From NCBI RefSeq assembly GCF_900116045.1, contig NZ_LT630450.1, positions 1,351,001 through 1,415,000 on the forward strand: DNA of 64,000 bases. Reading direction: 5' to 3'. A program made the translations under genes and the position numbers. This stretch comes from Desulfovibrio piger. Lineage in GTDB: Bacteria > Desulfobacterota > Desulfovibrionia > Desulfovibrionales > Desulfovibrionaceae. This document shows, piece by piece, positions 47,840 through 55,914 of the stretch. Below the pieces are notes generated by a model. It searched no databases, was not told the origin of the DNA, and saw only the letters and a list, made by a program, of their open reading frames with translations. The number at the start of each line of letters is the position of its first letter. Within the stretch, counting starts at the first letter, position 1.

Positions 47840-48433
47840 ATGGACACCCTGACCCAGATAGCCATCTGGAACCGGGCCCTGGGCTTTCTGGGCGCCCGCA
47901 GCATCGCCGCCGAGGACGAGAACACGCCCGAGGCCCTGCAATGCCGCCTGTACTGGGACAGCGCCCGGCGACAGGCCCTGCGGGACTACCCCTGGGCCTT
48001 TGCCCAGCGCCGGGCCTGGCTGGCCCGTGTGGCCCTGCCCGCGGGTTTCGAGCAGGAATACCGCTTTGCCTACGCCCTGCCCGGGGCCTGCCTCAAGGCG
48101 CACGAAGTCAGGCACGAAGGCCTGCTGCCGCGCCCCTTCTGTCTGGCACGGGACCCCGCCGGTGATGCCACCATCCTGCTCACCAGCGCCAGCCGGGCCC
48201 TGCTGCTCTATACGGAAGACGTACGCCATTGCCACCAGTTCGACGACCTTTTCGCCCACATGCTGGCCCGAAAGCTGGCCTGCCTGCTGGCGGCACCGCT
48301 GCTCAAGAGCAACAGCCAGAAGATCGCGGAACTGGAGCAGCTCTACAGCGCCAGCCTGCCCCAGGCCCGGCAGTCCGATGCCAGTGAACGCCGTCCCCTG
48401 CCCCTGCCCGACAGCTGGTTGCAGGCCCGTTAG
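47840..48433 (+). CDS. Tail tubular protein (T7 gp11-like)
   Basis: 197 residues. The start TQIAIWNRALGFLGARSIAA ... ALQCRLYWDSARRQALRDYPWAFAQRRAWLA is the signature of the short-tail adaptor family. It forms the ring below the portal. AAGGAG precedes the ATG. Confidence 0.87.
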   Translation: MDTLTQIAIWNRALGFLGARSIAAEDENTPEALQCRLYWDSARRQALRDYPWAFAQRRAWLARVALPAGFEQEYRFAYALPGACLKAHEVRHEGLLPRPFCLARDPAGDATILLTSASRALLLYTEDVRHCHQFDDLFAHMLARKLACLLAAPLLKSNSQKIAELEQLYSASLPQARQSDASERRPLPLPDSWLQAR

Positions 48434-48504
48434 CAGCCCTTTGCCTGTCCGCATCCTCCACCTTGCGGCGGTCTTCCATGTCCGCCCTTTTTCCGGGAGT
48501 TCGC

Positions 48505-50007
48505 ATGACCATGCCCTACAGTCCCGGCCGTGCCCTGTTCGAAGGCAACGCCACGGCCACGGACTTTCCTTTTTCCTTCAAGGTCTGGGGGACGGAACAG
48601 CTGGCCGTCACCCTCACCGGTCCCGACGGCAGCAGCCGTCCCGCCGTCGGCTGGAGCGCCCGTCTGGACGACAACGGCGGCAGCGTGACCTATCTCCACG
48701 ACGGCGCGCCCCTGCCCGCGGGCTGGAAGCTGGCCATCACCCGCGACATGCCGTTCGAACAGCAGATCGACCTGGTGTCCGGGACCCGCTTCGATGCCGA
48801 AGTCATCGAGACGGGCCTGGACAGGGCCACGGCCGAACGACAGCAGCTGCTGGAGCAGCTCCAGCGGGCGGTCATCCTGCCTCCCACCAGCGACGAAGAC
48901 CCGGTCATGATGGCCGAACAGCTCCTGCAGGCGGAAAAGTCCGCCCGGGCCAGTGCCGCTGCTGCCCGGGAAAGCGGCTCCGCCGCGGCCGCCTGCGCTT
49001 CGCAGGCCGCCGCCAGCCAACAGGCCGCCGCGACTGCGGCGGAGGAGGCCGACCAAAGCCGGGCGGAGGCCGCCGCCCGTGCCGCTGCCGCCTCCCAAAG
49101 CGCCACGGCAGCCAGCCAGAGCGCGGAGGCCGCGGCAGAGAGCGAGGACAGGGCCGCCCAGAGCGCCGCGTCCATCCTGGGATTGCAGGTGGAGGTGGCC
49201 ACGCTCGATCCCGGTCTGCCCGCCAGCGGGGACTATGACCCGGAGACCGGCATCCTGCATCTCGGCATCCCCAAGGGCGATTCCGGGGCGGCGGCCATCG
49301 CCACCCCCACCAGCCTGGGCAGCGTCATGCCCCAGACCGGCGATGCGGACGGCCTTGAACTCCAAGCAGACGGCAGCCTGCGTGTCCGCACGGCTAACGA
49401 TACGCAGCGCGGCAGCGTGCTGGCCAGCGTGACGGCCACGGCCCACGCCGTGCCCCAGGCCGGAGAGGACGGCACCCTGGACGCGAGCTGGGTGCCCAGG
49501 CCCGACTGCTGGGACATGTTCCCGCCCTTCGTGCCCGTCCCCATCTGGAAAGCTACTCTTGGTGGCAGCGATGGCCGCCGGGCCATCATGCCGGGAGAAC
49601 CCGGGGCCAGGGAAGAGTGGATACTCTGCGACGGCGGGAGCGACGGCAAGGGGGATGTGGTGCCTGACCTGCGCGGACGCTATGTCCGGGGCGCCAGCGA
49701 GGCCGAGCCCGAAGGCAGCGCCGGCGGCAGCGAGGAGATTGCCGTGCAGCTTTCCGGCAGCACCGGAGCCACGACCCTGAGCACGGCACAGATGCCCAGT
49801 CACGCCCACGGCATCACATGTTCCCCGCTTCGGGTCGAGTACAGCGCGAATGCCAAGGACTACGATTTGTACGAGTCTGGCAGCAAGACCTACAACACCA
49901 AGGCCGCCGGCGGCAACGGCTCCCACACGCACCCCCTGTCCGGCTCCGTCTCCGGCACGCACACCGACCCGCATCTCGCCATGAACTACTTCATCAAGGT
50001 GGTCTAG
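48505..50007 (+). CDS. Tail fibre protein
   Basis: 500 residues from ATG 48505 (GGGAG upstream). The N-terminus (YSPGRALFEGNATATDFPFSF...) is a T7-fibre-like virion-binding domain. An Ala/Ser-rich coiled coil follows (about 150-240). The C-terminus is a tail-collar type tip: VVPDLRGRYVRGA, MPSHAHGI and the terminal NYFIKVV. The tip should decide which cells are recognised. No adenine-biased variable repeat or reverse transcriptase is present, unlike BPP-1. Confidence 0.85.
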   Translation: MTMPYSPGRALFEGNATATDFPFSFKVWGTEQLAVTLTGPDGSSRPAVGWSARLDDNGGSVTYLHDGAPLPAGWKLAITRDMPFEQQIDLVSGTRFDAEVIETGLDRATAERQQLLEQLQRAVILPPTSDEDPVMMAEQLLQAEKSARASAAAARESGSAAAACASQAAASQQAAATAAEEADQSRAEAAARAAAASQSATAASQSAEAAAESEDRAAQSAASILGLQVEVATLDPGLPASGDYDPETGILHLGIPKGDSGAAAIATPTSLGSVMPQTGDADGLELQADGSLRVRTANDTQRGSVLASVTATAHAVPQAGEDGTLDASWVPRPDCWDMFPPFVPVPIWKATLGGSDGRRAIMPGEPGAREEWILCDGGSDGKGDVVPDLRGRYVRGASEAEPEGSAGGSEEIAVQLSGSTGATTLSTAQMPSHAHGITCSPLRVEYSANAKDYDLYESGSKTYNTKAAGGNGSHTHPLSGSVSGTHTDPHLAMNYFIKVV

Positions 50008-50008
50008 C

Positions 50009-50662
50009 ATGAAAACACATGTCACCGTCATCCCGTCCGACGGCATCATCGCTGTGGACGGGGAGGTCCTGTACCTGGAAAGCATCAGGGAAGAGAGCTT
50101 CCACGCCCTCCAGTGGCACGAGGGCGCGGGCCATGTGGAGCCCGGCCACGGCCTGCCCAACGAGGCGCTTGCCGCCTGGGACTACGCCGGGCGCGTGGCC
50201 CCCTTCGTGGCCCTGTGGGAAGAGGAGAAAGAACGGCTGGAAGCCGGAGCCCGCCGTCCCGCCACGGAAGAAGGCCCGGCCGCGCAGGCCCTTGCCGCAG
50301 CCAGAGCGCAGTCGTCCGCCATCCTCATGGCCCGCATGCAGACGGACCTGGTGCAGACGGGCGCCTTTGCCGCGTCCGAGTTCGCCACCTTCGCCCAGGC
50401 AGGGCTGTTCACCACATGGGCCGCCGGACAGACCTACGCCAGGGGCTATCGCCTGGTCCACAGGGGCATCGTCTATGAGGTGCTGCAGGACGTGACGGCC
50501 CTGGCGGACCAGCCCCCGGATGCTGCCGGGATGCCGGCCGTGTACCGTCCGCTGTCCGTGGCGCCGGAAAGCGGCGACGGCCAGGCCGACAGCCCGGGGC
50601 AGGCGGCATCCTCCCGCGACCGTTCCGCCACCTCCAGCATCGCCGAGGCATCATGCGCATAG
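50009..50662 (+). CDS. Fibre-associated tail protein
   Basis: 217 residues, immediately after the fibre gene. The middle part is charged and helical. Then WAAGQTYARGYRLVHRGIVYEVLQDVT resembles a carbohydrate-binding (CBM5/12-like) module common in fibre accessory proteins. It overlaps the nozzle gene by ten bases. Possible roles: fibre assembly or second receptor contact. Confidence 0.6.
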   Translation: MKTHVTVIPSDGIIAVDGEVLYLESIREESFHALQWHEGAGHVEPGHGLPNEALAAWDYAGRVAPFVALWEEEKERLEAGARRPATEEGPAAQALAAARAQSSAILMARMQTDLVQTGAFAASEFATFAQAGLFTTWAAGQTYARGYRLVHRGIVYEVLQDVTALADQPPDAAGMPAVYRPLSVAPESGDGQADSPGQAASSRDRSATSSIAEASCA

Positions 50663-52764
50663 CCCTGCACAATTTCACCGGCGGCGAGGTCTCGCCCATC
50701 CTGGCCGCCCGCTATGACCTTTCCCGCTACAGCAGCTCCGTGCAGTGCATGGAGAACATGCTGCCCGGTCTGCACGGCGACGTGCGCCGCCGCCCCGGCA
50801 CCCTGTTCCTGGGCGGCCTTGAGGACGAGGCCGTGCTCCTGCCTTTCAGCTTCAACGCCCTGGCGGAACAGAACTTCGTGCTCGTCCTTGCCGGGAACTC
50901 CCTGCGCATCGCCGACATCCACGGCTTCGATACGCAGGGGGGCATCATCCCCACGCTGCCCACGCCCTACGAGGCCCGGCACCTGCTGGAGATCTGCGCC
51001 GCCCAGGTGGGGGATACCGTCTATCTGGCCCATACGGCCTACCCGCTGCACAAGCTCGTCCGCAGCACGGACAGCGGACCGGAAGCCCCCCTGCCCGGGA
51101 ACGCCATCCGCAGCCACGGCTACCGCTGGACGCTGGAAGCCGTGGCCCTCAACAGCAGCCTGCCCGCCCCCCGGGCCCCCGGCTGCACGTTCGTGCGCGG
51201 CAACAACGACGATGACGCCGGGCTCGGCTACACGCTGCGTTACAAGATCGTGGCCGTGGACGCCAACGGCAAGCAGTCGCTGGCCTCGGAGGCGGGCAGC
51301 TGCAGCGGCAAGCACCCTTCCGACTGGGTGGTGGGCAACCGCACGGACATCTCGTGGACAGCCGTGGAAGGCGCCACGGAATACAACATCTACCGGGAGG
51401 AGGCCGGCTATTACGGCTTCATCGGCGTCAGCAGCGGCACGACCTTTTCGGACAACAACTATCAGGCCGACACCGCCGATACCCCGCGCGAGGACTGGAA
51501 CCCGTTCGCCGGCGGCAACAACCCGTCCGTGGTGGCCTTCCACCAGCAGCGCATGGTCCTGGCGGGCACACGCGACAGCCCGCAGGCCTTCTACCTTTCG
51601 CGCAGCGGGGATTTCGAGAACTTCCGCAAGTCCCGCCCCCTGCAGGACGACGACCCGGTGGAATACCTCATCGCTTCCGGCTCCATCGACGCCATCGCCT
51701 GGGCGGCCAGCTTCGGGGACCTGCTGCTGGGCACCTCGGGCAGCGAGTACAAGGCCGGCGGCAACGGCAGCGCCATCACCCCGGGCAACATCACCATCAC
51801 GGCCCAGTCCTCCTGGGGCAGCGCGGGCCTGGCGCCCATCATCATCGGCAATGCCATCCTGCATGTGCAGCGCCACGGCGCCCATGTGCGCGACCTGTTC
51901 TATTCGCTGGAAAAGGACGGCTACGCGGGCAACGACCTTTCCATCCTGGCGCCGCATCTGTTCGAAGGCCACCGCCTGCGCCAGTGGGCCTACCAGCAGA
52001 CACCGGGGTCCGTGCTCTGGATCGTGCGCGACGACGGCCTGCTGCTGGCGCTGACCTATCTCAAGGAACACGACATCTGGGGCTGGAGCCGCCATCCCAC
52101 GGCCGGAGAGGTGCTGTCCGTATGCAGCATCTCCGGCCCGGACAGCGACGAACTCCTGCTGGTGGTCCGCCGCCGGGACGCGGACGGCGGCAGCCGCTAC
52201 TGTCTGGAACGCCTGGCCCCCCAGTGGCAGGACAGCGACCCTGTGGAGGAAGCCTTCTTTGTGGATTGCGGTCTGAGCCTCCACCGGGAAGAGGCGGGGA
52301 GCGACGCAGGCGGGCTCGATCATCTGGAAGGCCAGACCCTGGCCGTGCTGGCGGACGGGAGCCCCGTGGAAGGCTGCGTGGTGCGGCAGGGCCGCATCCG
52401 GCTGCCCTTTGCCGCCCGCATCGTCCAGGCGGGCCTGCCCTATGCCTCGGTCCTGTCGCCCCTGCCCGTGGAGGGCAGCGGCGAATCCGGCAGCACCCTG
52501 GGACGGCAACGGGCGCTGGGCCGCTGCTGCCTGCGCCTGTACCGCAGCGTGGGGGGCCGCTGCGGGACCAGCCGCGACGAGCTCTACGACCTTCCCTTCC
52601 TGCCCCGGCGCTGGGACGAGGCCTGCCGGCCCTTCAGCGGCGATGTGGATTTCCTGCCCGCCGGAGGGCACAGCCCCTCGGCCAGCATCTGGCTGGTGCA
52701 GGAACGCCCCCTGCCCTTCCATCTGCTGGCCCTGAGCCTGGATGTGGAATTTGCGGAATTATGA
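50653..52764 (+). CDS. Tail nozzle / tubular protein B (gp12-like)
   Basis: 703 residues. The N-terminal NFTGGEVSPILAARYDLSRY ... MENMLPGLHGDVRRRPGT is the hallmark of large short-tail nozzle proteins. Further segments: SWTAVEGATEYNIYREEAGYYGFIG (fibronectin-III-like insert, about 232-260) and FHQQRMVLAGT, LLLGTSGSEY (propeller-like). It closes the tail below the tubular protein. Confidence 0.87.
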   Translation: MRIALHNFTGGEVSPILAARYDLSRYSSSVQCMENMLPGLHGDVRRRPGTLFLGGLEDEAVLLPFSFNALAEQNFVLVLAGNSLRIADIHGFDTQGGIIPTLPTPYEARHLLEICAAQVGDTVYLAHTAYPLHKLVRSTDSGPEAPLPGNAIRSHGYRWTLEAVALNSSLPAPRAPGCTFVRGNNDDDAGLGYTLRYKIVAVDANGKQSLASEAGSCSGKHPSDWVVGNRTDISWTAVEGATEYNIYREEAGYYGFIGVSSGTTFSDNNYQADTADTPREDWNPFAGGNNPSVVAFHQQRMVLAGTRDSPQAFYLSRSGDFENFRKSRPLQDDDPVEYLIASGSIDAIAWAASFGDLLLGTSGSEYKAGGNGSAITPGNITITAQSSWGSAGLAPIIIGNAILHVQRHGAHVRDLFYSLEKDGYAGNDLSILAPHLFEGHRLRQWAYQQTPGSVLWIVRDDGLLLALTYLKEHDIWGWSRHPTAGEVLSVCSISGPDSDELLLVVRRRDADGGSRYCLERLAPQWQDSDPVEEAFFVDCGLSLHREEAGSDAGGLDHLEGQTLAVLADGSPVEGCVVRQGRIRLPFAARIVQAGLPYASVLSPLPVEGSGESGSTLGRQRALGRCCLRLYRSVGGRCGTSRDELYDLPFLPRRWDEACRPFSGDVDFLPAGGHSPSASIWLVQERPLPFHLLALSLDVEFAEL

Positions 52765-52778
52765 ACCAAGGAGGCACC

Positions 52779-53237
52779 ATGATCCATTGTCGCCAGGAAG
52801 CGCTCGACCGCCTGCTGCCGGAGCTGCCGCCCCTGCTGCAGGCCCACTGGGACGAGAGCGAGGCCGCCCTGTACGGCCCGCAGACCTATGCGCTGGACGC
52901 GGAACGCTATGCCTGCTGGGAGCGCCTGGGCATGCTGCATGTGGTGACGGCCCGGGACGATTCCGGCCGCCTGCGGGGCTATGCCGCCTTCACCCTCACG
53001 GACTGCCCGCACCGTCCGGGCAGGCGTCTGGCCGCCCTGGACGGCCTGTACCTGGCCCCGGCCGCCCGCAAGGGCCTGACCGTCCTGCATCTGCTGCGCA
53101 CGGCCGAGGCCGGGCTCAGGGAGCGCGGCGCGGACGTGATCCAGTACAGTTCCCCGGCCTCCCGGCCCTGTGACGCCCTGTATCGCCGTCTGGGGGCCCG
53201 CCATACGGAAAGCGTCTGGCACAAGGAGCTGCGCTGA
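52779..53237 (+). CDS. GNAT-family acetyltransferase
   Basis: 152 residues. Core: LAALDGLYLAPAARKGLTVLHLLRTAEAGLRERGADVI, the acetyl-CoA-binding helix region of GNAT enzymes. I chose ATG 52779 since AAGGAGG lies just before it; an earlier ATG at 52761 would place that site inside the gene. Similar acetyltransferases sit beside internal virion genes in podoviruses. Target unknown. Confidence 0.75.
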   Translation: MIHCRQEALDRLLPELPPLLQAHWDESEAALYGPQTYALDAERYACWERLGMLHVVTARDDSGRLRGYAAFTLTDCPHRPGRRLAALDGLYLAPAARKGLTVLHLLRTAEAGLRERGADVIQYSSPASRPCDALYRRLGARHTESVWHKELR

Positions 53238-53812
53238 TGGCCGTGGCCAGCAGTACCGCGGCCCTGCTGGGGGCCGCCGTGACCCTTGCCGGCACGGCCG
53301 TGGGCACCTGGAGTGCCGTGAGCCGTCAGGAAGAACAGCGCAAGCAGGCGGAATTCGCCGCCGACATGGCCCGGCGCAATGCGCAGATAGCCGAGGAGAA
53401 TGCCCGCATGGCCGAGGAAGAAGCCGGACAGGCCCGGGCCGACAGTTATGATGCGGCGGTGCGCAAACGGCAGGAGACGGCCCTGCTGATCGGCAGGCAG
53501 CGGGCACAGGCCGGGGCCTCGGGGGCGCAGATCGACAGCGGCAGCCACCTGGACAGCCAGCTCGACCTGCGGGAAAAAGGGGAGCTGGATGCCCTGTCCA
53601 TCGAGGAACAGGGGGAGCGCGCCGCCTACAATCAGGAGGTCCAGGCCTGGAACCAGCGCAACGCCGCCCAGGGGTCCCAGGCCAGGGAACGCCAGCTGCG
53701 CAGCAAAAGCGGCACGGACTACCTTTCCCTGGGCAAGACCCTGCTCAACGGCGCCGGACGCCTGGGCAACAACTTTGACCTGTTTTCGGGCCAGGGACCG
53801 CGCCTGCCCTAA
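53237..53812 (+). CDS. Internal virion protein (T7 gp14-like)
   Basis: 191 residues. A small hydrophobic N-terminus (AALLGAAVTLAGTAVGTWSAV) is followed by a long charged helix (about 30-75) and Ala/Gln-rich helices: IGRQRAQAGASGAQIDSGS and AYNQEVQAWNQRNAAQ. This pattern is typical of the small ejected core protein of podoviruses. No gene for the larger ejected proteins follows; this is the last gene of the locus. Confidence 0.75.
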   Translation: MAVASSTAALLGAAVTLAGTAVGTWSAVSRQEEQRKQAEFAADMARRNAQIAEENARMAEEEAGQARADSYDAAVRKRQETALLIGRQRAQAGASGAQIDSGSHLDSQLDLREKGELDALSIEEQGERAAYNQEVQAWNQRNAAQGSQARERQLRSKSGTDYLSLGKTLLNGAGRLGNNFDLFSGQGPRLP

Positions 53813-54053
53813 AAACCGGTGGCGTGGAAGCGGTCTCCGGCGCTGCCGTGATGCCGGGCATCGGGATCACGGACGGCGGCAGGAGGCGCCGCCCGCGCAC
53901 GTTCGGCGGCATGGCCTGCGATGGCCTGCCCGCAAGGCCCGTATCCCGTGGCCCGGCGGGGCGGCCTCGCACGCCGCACCCCGCCGGGATCCCCCAAGCG
54001 TCCCCTTTGGCGCGCACGCTCCCGGCACAGGGCTGGACGCCCTTCGTGACAGC
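53813..54053. other. Right flank of the virion locus
   Basis: About 240 bases of GC-rich sequence without a supported gene. I see no integrase remnant, att-like repeat or tRNA here. Confidence 0.5.
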
Positions 54054-54089
54054 AAAAGGCCATCCTCTTTCATAGGGATGGCCTTTTTT
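54054..54089 (+). terminator. Terminator at the right end of the virion locus
   Basis: AAAAGGCCATCC / GGATGGCCTTTTTT stem with a T6 tail. Confidence 0.9.
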
Positions 54090-54104
54090 GCATGATGCGC
54101 AAAA

Positions 54105-54129
54105 GGGCCGCGGCATGATGCCGCGGCCC
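54105..54129 (-). terminator. Terminator of the rubrerythrin gene
   Basis: A perfect 12-bp stem GGGCCGCGGCAT / ATGCCGCGGCCC; on the minus strand it is followed by TTTTGCGC. Confidence 0.8.
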
Positions 54130-54171
54130 CGGGTATCCATTCTGCAGCGGGCAGGCTACGTCAGGAAAGGA

Positions 54172-54747
54172 CTAGAAGGTGTAGTTCAGTTCTTCGAAGT
54201 GGTCCTTGGGATGGGCACAGGCCGGGCACATTTCGGGAGCGTGGGTGCCTTCCACCAGGCAGCCGCAGTTACGGCAGCGCCACACGGTGGCTTTTTCACG
54301 CATGAACATGCGGCCTTCCTTGATGTCTTTGGCCAGGGCCAGGAAGCGCTTTTCGTGGTAGGCTTCGGCCACGGCGATGCTGCGCATCACAGCGGCGATC
54401 TCGGAGAAGCCTTCCTTTTCGGCCACAGCGGCGAAGGAAGGATACATTTCCGTGTGCTCGTGGTTTTCACCGGCAGCGGAGGCCAGCAGGTTGGCCTCGG
54501 TGGCACCGATGATGCCGGCGGGGAAAGCGCCCACGATCTCCACATCGCCGCCTTCAAGGAACTTGAACAGCCGCTTGGCGTGTTCCTTTTCCTGCAGGGC
54601 GGTTTCCTGGAAGATGTCGCGCACCAGGACGTAGCCATCGCTTTTGGCTTTGGCAGCAAAGAAGTCGTAACGGTTGCGGGCCTGAGATTCACCGGCGAAA
54701 GCGGTCAGGATGTTTTTCTCGGTCTGGGTACCTTTCAAAGATTTCAT
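54172..54747 (-). CDS. rbr: Rubrerythrin
   Basis: 191 residues. The diiron four-helix part has FAGESQARNRY, ETALQEKEHAKR and IAVAEAYHEKRF with the E-x2-H pairs. The C-terminal rubredoxin-like site is WRCRNCG ... PEMCPACAHPKDHFE. Rubrerythrin reduces hydrogen peroxide in anaerobes. Single gene with a GAGAC-type weak ribosome site and its own terminator. A palindrome that may bind PerR lies upstream (54814). Confidence 0.95.
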   Translation of the reverse strand: MKSLKGTQTEKNILTAFAGESQARNRYDFFAAKAKSDGYVLVRDIFQETALQEKEHAKRLFKFLEGGDVEIVGAFPAGIIGATEANLLASAAGENHEHTEMYPSFAAVAEKEGFSEIAAVMRSIAVAEAYHEKRFLALAKDIKEGRMFMREKATVWRCRNCGCLVEGTHAPEMCPACAHPKDHFEELNYTF

Positions 54748-54813
54748 ATGCTGTCTCCCGAGCCGTGGCTCTGTTGCTGTGCTTGTTGTTGCGGAGGTCG
54801 TGTTCCGTTCGTT

Positions 54814-54832
54814 GATTTATTAATAATAAATC
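54814..54832. promoter_or_regulatory. PerR-like operator upstream of rubrerythrin
   Basis: GATTTATTAATAATAAATC: perfect 8-bp arms around AAT, in the AT-rich region 67 bases before the rubrerythrin start. It has the AT-rich palindrome form of PerR/Fur-family sites. Confidence 0.5.
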
Positions 54833-55012
54833 TTATTAGCAAAAGCAAGCACTTTTTTCATCTTCCCGAAAAAAATGTCGGGCTGCCTGTCACCTCCATA
54901 ACGCCAAATCCATGAAAAAACAAGTATATTTATTGTAATATTTTGAAATTATTTATCTATTTTTTATCAACTCCTGTTTGCAGACCCGCGGCGGCTGTGG
55001 CAAGCTTGCGGC

Positions 55013-55906
55013 ATGCAACCTGTCTCCGCCCCTTCCTCCGTCCAGCTCCTCGATGATGCGGATGCCGTTCTGTTCACCCTGGCAGACGGCAGCCGCCATG
55101 TGGCACGCCTGATCCCTTCCGCCAGGGCCCGGAAGCTGCGCCTGCGCCTGTCCCCTGGGCGGGGCCTGCTCCTGACCGTGCCTGCCGGCATGCCCGCCAG
55201 GGCCCTGCCTGCCCTGCTCTTCTCCTTCCTGCCCTGGCTGGAGCGTCACCTCCCCGCCTGTCCCGCGCCCGCACCGCCCGTCGTGCCCGAGAGCCTCCTC
55301 CTGCCCCTGCGCGGTACGGCCCTGCGGGTCGTTGCCGCCGGGCCGCTGGCTGAAGGCCGCCGCCAGAGCCCCTCCTGCGCGGAGCCCCCCCTGCTGCTGC
55401 GTTCCGGCGGCAAACGCCTGCTGGCCCTGGTCCGGGACGCGGAACTGCGGCTCTATGCTGCTGCTGCGCCGGAAGATGCCGCCCTGCTGCTGCGCCACTG
55501 GTGCCGTCACCAGGCGGCAAGGCTGCTGCCGCCGCACCTGCGACAGCTCGCCCTTCAGGAAGGACTCACCGTCGCCCGGGTCAGCATCAGGGACCAGCGC
55601 CGCCGCTGGGGCAGCTGCAGTGCCCGTGACGGCGGCAGCATCTGCCTCAACTGGCGTGCCGTCCTGCTGCCCCTGCCCCTGCTGGACCACCTGTGCTGGC
55701 ACGAGCTGTGCCACCTGCGCCATATGGATCATTCCCCGGCCTACCGGCAGACACTGGCCCGGGTCTCTCCCGACTGGAAACTCCAGGAACGCCGTCTGAC
55801 CGCCTTCTGGCGCGACCTGCCGGCCTGGGCACGCCCCCGCCCCGTACCGGCTCCGAAGGAAGCCGCCGGAAAGGCGGCTTTACAAGCCCGGGACAGCCCC
55901 GTATAG
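55013..55906 (+). CDS. YgjP-like metallopeptidase (DUF45)
   Basis: 297 residues. The zinc motif HELCHLRHMDHS (HExxH plus a later His) and VSIRDQRRRWGSCSARDGGSICLNW are the signature of the YgjP/WLM family. The N-terminal half is Pro/Leu/Ala-rich and longer than in E. coli YgjP (167 residues). The preceding region is AT-rich. Function in the cell is not established. Confidence 0.85.
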   Translation: MQPVSAPSSVQLLDDADAVLFTLADGSRHVARLIPSARARKLRLRLSPGRGLLLTVPAGMPARALPALLFSFLPWLERHLPACPAPAPPVVPESLLLPLRGTALRVVAAGPLAEGRRQSPSCAEPPLLLRSGGKRLLALVRDAELRLYAAAAPEDAALLLRHWCRHQAARLLPPHLRQLALQEGLTVARVSIRDQRRRWGSCSARDGGSICLNWRAVLLPLPLLDHLCWHELCHLRHMDHSPAYRQTLARVSPDWKLQERRLTAFWRDLPAWARPRPVPAPKEAAGKAALQARDSPV

Positions 55907-55914
55907 CCATCCCT

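Larger units (their letters stand above)
36894..53812 (+). mobile_element. Compact podovirus-type virion locus (defective prophage or gene-transfer-agent candidate)
   Basis: It contains, in order: S24 repressor (leftward), small protein, frameshifted Mor-like activator, endolysin, holin, coiled-coil membrane protein, small protein, large terminase, acetyltransferase-like protein, small protein, portal (head-tail connector), Bbp19-like protein, scaffold, major capsid, cement, tail tube, fibre, fibre-associated protein, nozzle, GNAT and internal protein. These match the short-tailed Bordetella BPP-1 style. No integrase, transposase, recombinase, replication gene, tRNA or flanking att repeat is visible. 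GC is as high as the host's, which suggests long residence. Confidence 0.8.

Noticed and set aside
48505..53812. A diversity-generating retroelement, expected because the virion genes resemble Bordetella phage BPP-1
   Set aside because: No reverse transcriptase motif (YxDD) and no template/variable repeat pair was found near the fibre gene.
53813..54171. Attachment site or integrase remnant at the right end of the virion locus
   Set aside because: No repeat shared with the left end (36636-36893), no tRNA and no recombinase motif.
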